Assembly: GCA_027422505.1 (NCBI GenBank)
Contig: JAPQWV010000002.1
Coordinates: forward strand, 25,646,501 to 25,710,500
DNA from: Craterostigma plantagineum
Lineage: Eukaryota; Streptophyta; Magnoliopsida; Lamiales; Linderniaceae
Length of the DNA: 64,000 nt
Direction of reading: 5' to 3'
In this document: one piece after another, positions 56,382 through 64,000 of the stretch
Position numbering within the stretch: position 1 is the stretch's first letter
Layout of the letters: each line of letters starts with the position of its first letter
Position numbers and translations under genes: made by a program
Notes under the pieces: model-generated
Seen by the model: the letters and a program-made list of their open reading frames with translations, nothing else
Databases searched by the model: none
Told to the model about the DNA's origin: nothing

Positions 56382-58055
56382 TGATAAACGTATTTTAATA
56401 CGTTTATTGTTACGTTTATCTGGGTTATAATAGGATATTTTTGGTTATTCCATAAATTTCTTGGCTCTATTTACACCCGTTTAAATATTGTAGGACCTTC
56501 GAACGGTTATCGAGCGAAAAGGAACAAAAACGAGGAGAAAAACGACGAAAATGGCCTAGAATGAAGCTGCCAGGAAACGCTCACGGCCGTGAACGTCCTT
56601 GCAAGAGCCCGTGAACATGGGCAGTGAGTTTAAGAAAGCATGTTAAGATTCACGGCCGTGAATTCACTCGCAATAGGCCGTGAATCACGGCAGAACATAG
56701 AGAACGTTCACTGTCCCAAGCCACGGCCGTGACCCATTATGCAACAAGCCGTGAACAAAGGCAGTGTATCAGGTTGGCGATTCTGTTCAGAGTCACGGCC
56801 GTGACTACCTAATGCGAGAGACCGTGAACGCGGACAGTAGACGATTATTTGGAACAAGTGCTGATTCACGGCCGTGACGTCTCATGCGTGAAGCCGTGAA
56901 TCGAGGCAGCAAGCTCAACGAGGGAAAAGTCCACCAATTCACGGCCGTGAATCTCATTTGCCAGTGGCCGTGACCAGTTACAGAAAGTCAAGATTTAGGG
57001 TTTAACCCGCCGTCACGGCCATTACTCCTAATGCAAGAGGCCGTGAAGGGTTTAAGAAACGCGGAAAATCAGGCTAAAGTGTCCCTTCACGGCCGTGAGG
57101 GCCCGTTAAGAAGCCGTGAACGTGCCAAATTTCAAGGTTTTGGCCCAAATTCAATGCATAAAAGGGGAGTTCTTCTCAGAACTCAAGAACAACTTGATAG
57201 GGACGAAAACTTAGAGAAAAAGAGAGGCGGAAGAACACTAGAAGCAGCCCCGTGATTCGGAGAAGCTCAAGGGGCGATCTAACAACGAAGCCACGCCTAG
57301 TCGATCGAGGAACGGGAGCTCCACCTTAGAAACGCCATATTCACTTCTTAGGGTAGTTTTTATGAGTTCTCTATCCTCGTTTCCTTTGAATCTCATTGTT
57401 TTGCCTAATATGAGTAGCTAATCCTCTTGTGTGTTTGGGAGTAGATGAACGTTGGGCTATGTTGTAGTTAAGGCGTAGGATAATCGTGAACACGTGTATT
57501 CGACTATTTATCGTTCTATGATATTGCTTCTTTACATCAATATGTCTATGTGTTGATGTGAATGTACGGCACCTCGTTTAGGGCGACAGCAAATACTCGA
57601 TCCTCGCCGTCTAGTAATCGCTAAACTTAGATTCCCACGAACGTTTAGGGCGACAGCAAATCCGTGAGTGGGTAGGAAATTACCGCGATTTAGTCGATAA
57701 TCACGTAGGAGCTATATTCCGTAGCCTTAGCGACAGCACCCAGCGGGATTCGAATCCCGAACACATATTTGTCATCTTAAGTCACTCGTATTATTCCTAG
57801 TTGTACTTCCTTAATCTTCCAATCCTTTAAGTTGCTCTTCTAAATTTGTCTGTAGCATAAACAAATCCTGTTATTTTATTTAGGTTAAATATCGAGTCCA
57901 TACCTCGTGTTCGATACTCGGATATTCACTATAGCTATATTACAAACGATAGGTACACTGCCTATCGCGCGTGGTTCTAGTTATAATATATTCGTTTTAA
58001 TTATTACTTGACGTACTTGCACGAACTTTTATTTAAAAATACACGCACGTGATCA
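56382..58055 (+). repeat. 5' LTR of Athila-like gypsy element
   Basis: TGATAAACG...CACGTGATCA, 1,674 bp. Contains about nine palindromic units and AGGGCGACAGC direct repeats. Directly followed by the primer-binding site TGGCGATGTTGCCGGGGA (58062-58079), close to the tRNA-Asp type used by Athila. Confidence 0.85.
56580..57125. repeat. Tandem CACGGCCGTG palindrome array in the 5' LTR
   Basis: About nine units, each an exact or near-exact TCACGGCCGTGA plus a half-site GCCGTGAA about 10-15 bp later. Confidence 0.85.
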
Positions 58056-58282
58056 AGTTTTTGGCGATGTTGCCGGGGAATAGATTGATATTAGGAACAC
58101 CCTAGTTCGGTAATTTAGCTGTTTTATTTTACATTTTTTCAGTTTTTCGTTAATTGCGTTATTTGTGTTAATTGCGTTATTTGTTTCCTACATCATTGTT
58201 AGTCTCGTTACCTTTTCAACGTATTCATCTAGTTCTTCGCTAAATTTCAGTTTCGCTTATTGAAGGTACGATTCAACGGTGA

Positions 58283-61200
58283 ATGACCCAAAGCCACTCA
58301 TCGGGTCCAATTGTTGAAGGAGATCCGGATTTCGAGCGAAAGTTACGAAGGCAACTCAGATACACTTCCGAAGGCACAACTAGTAATTATCAGGAAGCGC
58401 TGGTTAGCTACTCAGAGGACAAATCTCAGGAGTCGGCAGACAATTCTCGAACAGAGACGTCCAAAGACAATCGAGAGACAGAAGTCGAGATGGCAGACCG
58501 CAGAGTACCCGTCCACCAAGACCAAGAAGAGGAACAATCTCTACTCAAGAGCGCCTCCCTTGGCGGTACAGAATCGGCGATTGTGATTCCACCGATCGAG
58601 AACAACAATTTCGAGTTGAAGCATGCTTGGCTTCAAATGATCTTTCAGACGGCTCAATTTGAGGGGAATCCTGATGATGATCCATACTCCCACCTGAAGG
58701 CTTTTTTAATAGTAACGGACACCATCAAGATTAAAGGAGTCCCGAGTGACGCGATCAAGCTGATGTTGTTTCCATTTTCACTCAAGTACAGGGCGAAGGA
58801 CTGGTTAGAGATGCTACCGCACAGATCGATCACTACTTGGGAAGAGCTGCGAGCAGCATTCATCGGCCATTACTTCCCATTGTCAAAGGTATTACGGTTG
58901 AAGACAGAGATCTCCCTTTTCACCAGAAGGATTCAGAGAATCTTTACGAGGTGTGGGAGAGATACAAGTCCCTATTGAAGAAGCGCCCACAACACGGGAT
59001 GTCGAAGGCCGCCATGATCAATCGATTTCACGAGGGCCTCAATGATCAAACCATTCATATGCTAGACGGAGCCGCGAGAGGAGGGCTCGTGAAGCTCAAT
59101 GCCACAGACGCCTGGAATCTAATCGAAGATTACTCAAGGAACAGCTTCATGAGAGGCAATACGAGGATAAAGACTCCACGAGTGTTCGGGGTGAGCGAGG
59201 AGACCGCTACAAGTGCTAAGTTCGAGGCACTGCAACAACGAATTACAACTACCAATTCCCAGCTTCAGAAGGTGATCAACACACTACTTCCAAAGGCCGG
59301 GCAAACACAGCCCGTGCATGCCGTGATGACCACCACACCACCTCAGAAGCCGTACACACCACAATGTGAGATTTGTGGCTGATAAACGTATTTTAATACG
59401 TTTATTGTTGTGTTTAATTGGGTTATAATAAGAAACTATTGATCATTCCATGCATTTATTGGCTCTATTTACACCCATTTAAATATTGTAGGACCTTCGA
59501 ATGATTATGGAGCGAAGATGAACGAAAACGAGGCGAAAACGACGCGAAAATGGCAAAATGTGAAGCTGAAAGGAGCAAGTCACGGCCGTGAATAACATCG
59601 CAAGAAGCCGTGAACAAGGGCAGTAAGCTTAGGAAGACAAAGACTAAATGTCACGGCCGTGAATCACCATGCTAGACGCCGTGAATCAAGGCAGAGACGA
59701 GGGGTAAGTTTATTGTCTATCGTCACGGCCGTGACTCCTCAAGCAAGAAGCCGTGAATACCGGCAGAGAGTTAGTGGAACCAAGTCACGGCCGTGACCCT
59801 TCATGCGAGAGACCGTGAACGACGGCAGCGAGTTTGATGAAGAGAAGTCCTTGCAGTCACGGCCGTGACTTCTGATGCAACAAGCCGTGAGTCACGACAG
59901 AGAGTCAAGTTGTAGGGTTTAAGCCGCCGTCACGGCCGTGAATCATGTTGCACGAGGCCGTGACTCATGCCAAAAAGTCAAGAAATAGGGTTTTAAGCCG
60001 CCTTCACGGCCGTGAAGGCCCGTTAAGAGGCCGTGAACGTGCCAAAATTCAGGGTTTTAGCCCATTTTCGAAGCAGAAAAGGCAGGCACTACTCAGAATT
60101 CGAGGAGAACTGGATAGGGACGAAAACTTAGAGCAAAGAAGAGAAGGAAGAACACTAGAAGCAGCCTCGTGATTCGGAGAAGCTCAAGGGACGATCCAAC
60201 AACGAAGCTACGCTCATACGATCGAGGAACGAGAGCTCCACCTCGGAAACGCCATATTCACTTCTTAGGGAAGTTTTTATGAGTTCTCTATCCTCGTTTC
60301 CCTTAAATCTCGTTATTGTGACGTTCAATATGAGTAGCTAATCCTCTTGTGTGTTTGGGAATAGATGAACGTTGGGTTATGTTGTAGTTAAGGCGTAGGA
60401 TAATCGTGAACACGTGTATTCGACTATTTATCGTTCTATGATATTGTTTCTTCGTATCAATATGTCTATGTGTTGATATGCATGTGTGGTATATCGTTTA
60501 GGGCGACAGCTAAATAACGATTAGGCCGTTCGTAGACGTTAGGATTCGAGTATAGGGCGACAGCAAATACTCGATCCTCGCCGTCTAGTAATCGCTAAAC
60601 TTAGATCCCCACGAACGTTTAGGGCGACAACAAATCTGTGAGTGGGTAGGAAATTACTGCGATTTAGTCGATAATCACGTAGGAGCGATATTCCGTAATC
60701 CTTAGCCAACAAAACTCAGCGGGATTCGAATCCCGGACACATATTTGTCATCTTAAGTCACTCTTATTACTTCTAGTTGTGTTCCTTAGTCTTCCGATCC
60801 TTTAAGTTGCTCTGTTAAGTTAGTTCGTAATATAAACAAATCCTGTTATTTTATTTAGGTTAAATATCGAATCGATAGGTTAATACTAGTACTCAATTTA
60901 TTCCTCGTGTTCGATACTCGGATATTCACTATAGCTATATTACAAACGATAGGTACACTGCCTATCGCGCGTGATTCTAGTTATAATATATTCGTTTTAA
61001 TTATTACTTGACGTACTCGCACGATCTTTTATTTAAACATACACACACGCGATCAATGGCGCAACTCATGAGACGTCAGAGTGCCAATTAGGGCAATCAC
61101 TAGAGCACGTGGACTATATGGGGAATTACCAAGGCCAACGGTGTTTTCAACCTTGAGCGCATCCAAATCTGGCGTATGGGAACCAAAACCACCATGGGCA

Positions 61201-62960
61201 AGGGCCACCAGGATTCCAACTTAGACCATCTGGTTTCCAAGAAGGAATATCACGTCAGTACCAGAATGCGTCTGCGGGGTCGGGATCCGATGATATAAGG
61301 GAGATGAAGGATATGATGAAGACGCTCCTCACAAATTTCAGCAACACCGCTGCGGCTCACGAGAATCAGCTGACGAAGATGGAGGAGTATATGGAAGCCA
61401 ACAATGTACGTGCTCAGAACACAGACGCGTCGATTAAGAAGTTGGAGCAGCAAGTGGGCCAGTTAGCAAAGCAACTGGCAGGAAGAAATCAAGGATCACT
61501 CCCGAGCTACAGCGAGCCAAACCCTAAGGAGTATTGCAACGCGGTAACCCTGATAAGCCGGAGAGAATTGCAAGAAGTACCCGCCAAGCAGAATTCAAAG
61601 GAGATAGCGGATTTCGAGAGCCACGACGAGCTAAAAGTGGAGGAAAGCAAAGGCAATGATCTCGAGAAGGTCAAGGCTGACAAAGGAAATGTGCGACCAT
61701 TTGTGAAGCCGTACCAGCCTAAGATTCCATATCCAGCTCGTTTGAGGGAGGCCGAACTTGAAAATGAGGAGACCGTGCATGGAAAAGAAAAGGAGGAGGG
61801 GATTGCTCCAAGACCACCAGTCAATTCTTACACACCGAAGATTCCATATCCGGCTAGGTTAACAAGGGCGATGACTGACAATCCATTTGGTACGTACCTA
61901 GAGGAACAACGCGCCAATAAGGAAGTGAAGCCGGTCAATCGTGTTGAGGAAGAGAAAGTCGACAAGGAGATGGAGGTCGTGACTACACCGTATGTCAAGG
62001 CGTGTCAACCAAAGAAGTATATTGTTGACGACGAGTTCGGTAAATTTCTTTCACTTTTCAAGCAACTACATATTAACTTACCGCTCGTCGAAGTCCTTGC
62101 ACAGATACCTCGATGTGTGAAATACCTCAAGGACTTACTCACGAACAAACGCAAGCTCGAAGATGTTTCTGCTAATTGTCTTCGAGGGGAGTGCTCCGCC
62201 GTCGTGCAAATGAATATCCCGAAGAAGCTAAAGGATCCAGGGAGTTTCACTATACCTTGTCTTATAGGAAATTATATATTCATAAGGCATTTGTTGATTT
62301 AGGTGCTAGTATTAATTTGATGCCTTATTCTATGTTTAAGAAGCTTGGTTTAGGTGAACCCAAACCCATTAGGATGAGTATACAACTAGCGGATAGATCT
62401 ATTACGTAACCTAGGGGTATTATAGAGGATGTGTTAGTCAAGGTTAATAAGTTTATTATTCCAATGGATTTTTTTATTATTGATATGAAGGAAGATGAGA
62501 ATGTACCTTTGATCTTAGGAGACCATTTTTAGCTACTGGAGAGACCATGATAGATGTTAAAAATGGAACCTAGACGTTTACTATAGATGGAGAGAAAATA
62601 ACATTTTGCATAGCGGAAACTAGGAATGATATCAGCAAGCATGAAAATAATTATTCCTATCCTGGTTTTATTGATCAAACTTCTATGTCTTTTTCAAGTT
62701 TATCGCAGGTTATCGAGAAGAAAGACACGGGGATAGTCGAGGGAAGCAAAGAGGAGAATAAGGAGATGCGTTTGATCGACGGACCACCGCTTTTAGAGTT
62801 TGAGCGGCAGCCCAACCATTTCAGTTGCGATTTTCCCGAGGGTGGTCCAAAACCACCGATGACAGTCCCCTCCAACCGTTTTTCCAAACCACCTTGAAGA
62901 CTCACTCAACTACGTCCGGCTCAAGACGTTAAAGAAGCGCTTCTTGGGAGGCAACCCTTG
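58283..62960 (+). pseudogene. Athila-like gag-protease region, inactive, no RT or integrase visible
   Basis: From ATG 58283 a gag of the Athila type is readable (LMLFPFSLKYRAKDWLEMLP, ENLYEVWERYKSLL). Lesions: frame change near 58917; interruption by a solo LTR (59380-61055) within the zinc-knuckle codons CEICG; TGA at 61154-61156; frame change near 62270; stops at 62407-62409 and about 62530. The 61304-62302 stretch holds a coiled coil (IKKLEQQVGQLAKQL) and Pro-rich linkers. The protease motif DLGASINLMP follows (~62300). After that comes only a short tail and then AAGAAGCGCTTCTTGGGAGG, which in Athila elements lies beyond the polyprotein, so the RT/integrase part is deleted. No 3' LTR is in the window. 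Confidence 0.85.
59380..61055 (+). repeat. Solo LTR inserted in the gag zinc knuckle
   Basis: TGATAAACG...CGCGATCA, 1,676 bp, same family as 56382-58055. Flanks gtggc (59375-59379) and atggc (61056-61060) match at 4 of 5. No internal region accompanies it, and gag coding continues on the far side. Carries its own CACGGCCGTG array (59575-60040). Confidence 0.85.
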
Positions 62961-62961
62961 T

Positions 62962-63271
62962 ATTTTCATTTATGTTTTAGGCATTATAAAAAAATAACAA
63001 TAATAATATATTAATAATCTAAAACTGTATATATTAAATTAAATAAAACAATAATAATAATACCATTAAAAATTTTAAATAGTAATAAATTTGTTGCGAT
63101 ATTAAGGATGGTTACAACGCAGAATCTAGGGACGAGATAGGAACGATAGTTTTACTTCATAAAGGATGGTTACAATACCATTACAACGTGTGAATGTCCA
63201 ACACAAAAGCAATTAAAACTGCGAATACCATAAAAGACAGAACAATAGCTTATTTTGCTTCATAATGGCGG
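62962..63271. other. AT-rich stretch and partial duplicate of the microprotein gene
   Basis: 62990-63070 is (TAA)n-rich. 63130-63215 resembles 63245-63330 (cttcataaaggatggttaca / cttcataatggcggttacac; caacacaaaagcaattaaaact / caacacacgaaagcaagtaaaact), a tandem partial duplicate of the 3' end of the small minus-strand ORF. Confidence 0.6.
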
Positions 63272-63421
63272 TTACACACAAGTGCACCTTGTGATAACCC
63301 AACACACGAAAGCAAGTAAAACTCCAAACAAACCCAAAACAAGAGCAAGGTAGAGTGATAGCATAATCCTTGCATATTTTTCACTCTCATTCTCACAGCC
63401 TTGCTGCTGTCCCCCTTTCAT
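63272..63421 (-). CDS. Putative 49-residue membrane microprotein
   Basis: A short minus-strand frame starting at ATG 63421. A hydrophilic N-terminus (MKGGQQQGCENESEKYAR) precedes one strongly hydrophobic span of about 24 residues (IMLSLYLALVLGLFGVLLAF, then VCWVI), ending TRCTCV with two Cys. A canonical TATA box stands about 95 bp upstream, with a clean leader between. I do not recognise a family; the Cys-rich end resembles small plant tail-anchored or Cys-rich TM proteins. Support comes from promoter spacing and membrane-span quality, not from homology. Confidence 0.5.
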   Translation of the reverse strand: MKGGQQQGCENESEKYARIMLSLYLALVLGLFGVLLAFVCWVITRCTCV

Positions 63422-63512
63422 AGTGGCTAGCTAACCCAGAATATTGAAAATAAGATTGCTGAAGACGTGGAATTTATGGTAGATGATGCTATTGTGTTGT
63501 TCTACCAATGTC

Positions 63513-63520
63513 TATTTATA
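63513..63520 (-). promoter_or_regulatory. TATA box for the microprotein gene
   Basis: Minus-strand TATAAATA within CCTATAAATAGAC, the plant consensus. Predicts transcription start near 63485 and a ~65-nt leader. Confidence 0.5.
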
Positions 63521-63521
63521 G

Positions 63522-64000
63522 GCATGAATGGCACAAAATATCATTATCTGCGGCGCCCTTGACTCCTACCGCCCATTCTTATTACTATTTTATGTGACTG
63601 CATGCGATATAAATGAAATCTATATACGAAAATGCGTACAAAATTTTTCCTTTTATATAAAGGAAATTCTTCTGTACAGTGCAAAATATTTCTAGGACAT
63701 AAATACAAGGTGAGTGCGCATGCGTATTCAAAATAATCTATCGGCCCGCTACTCAGGTCGCATCCATGTACACACTGCCACCTCAAAGTCTTCCGGAAGT
63801 TTCAAAATTTGGCCTCGCCTTCGTAAAGATCACGTACCGTGATCCCGTGAACCTACAACACATAAATTCATGGAATGAGCTTATAAAGCTCAGTAAGTGA
63901 AAGCCATGCATGCCATGCACGTGCCCTAATTCGCAAAAGCATCCGCGCCAATGCTCCCTAGACCTCATATTTTTCCTTGTCTTGTCTTGTCATATAGGGC
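63522..64000. other. Unassigned right edge
   Basis: Promoter region of the microprotein ORF, then sequence with 'catgcatgccatgcacgtg' repeats. Open frames at 63544-63786 and 63783-63968 (-) are not recognisable. Confidence 0.35.

Noticed and set aside
55582..57255. CRISPR-like look of regularly spaced CACGGCCGTG repeats
   Set aside because: Plant nuclear context, repeats lie inside LTRs, units vary, each repeat is a palindrome with a half site, and spacers are related between copies. This is an LTR minisatellite.
58905..58930. Programmed ribosomal frameshift in the Athila-like gag
   Set aside because: The local CTTTTCACC is a weak slip site, the shift is in the middle of gag, not at gag-pol, and other stops follow. 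A plain indel is simpler.

Overview
The window is nuclear DNA of a flowering plant, most likely a eudicot. Genes have many GT-AG introns and recognisable angiosperm products (PEP carboxylase, MORF8, MLO, LanC-like), and the spaces between them are filled with MULEs, MITEs and Ty3/gypsy LTR elements. I cannot name the species.

Gene islands. 1-4.8 kb: the 3' half of a C3-type PEP carboxylase gene and a complete MORF8/RIP1-like organellar RNA-editing factor. 5.2-10.4 kb: a tRNA-Ile(UAU), a membrane-anchored WAK-type extracellular protein without a kinase, and an N-myristoylated IBS1-like CDK-like kinase on the minus strand. 13.7-18.9 kb: a UBC25/26-type E2 gene with a late frameshift and a clearly broken clade-I MLO gene. 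33.1-44.8 kb: NUG2 ribosome-assembly GTPase (-), LanC-like/GCL2 (+) and a large WDR44-like WD40 protein (-). 63.3 kb: a putative 49-residue membrane microprotein.

Mobile DNA. Two large Mutator-like elements (MULEs) stand out. Each has two genes arranged tail to tail, as in maize MuDR, but the partner of the transposase differs. MULE-1 (19233-25878) carries a plant-mobile-domain (MAIN-like) gene. MULE-2 (45155-53799, with perfect 9-bp target duplications) carries a Ulp1/C48 cysteine-protease gene. All four genes contain stops or frameshifts, so both copies look recently dead. Other elements are a 5.8-kb LTR retrotransposon with no recognisable protein genes (26216-32046, minus orientation), a nested Athila-like gypsy cluster with palindrome-rich LTRs and a dead gag-pro (55493 to about 62960), and many small TIR elements. 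One of those lies in a PEPC intron and a relative lies just downstream of PEPC.

The host genes share no pathway. Conserved clean genes (NUG2, WD40, CDK-like kinase, MORF8, GCL2) alternate with transposon blocks. MLO, which lies about 290 bp from MULE-1, has decayed. All splice sites were placed by eye from consensus signals and remembered family sequence, without transcript data.
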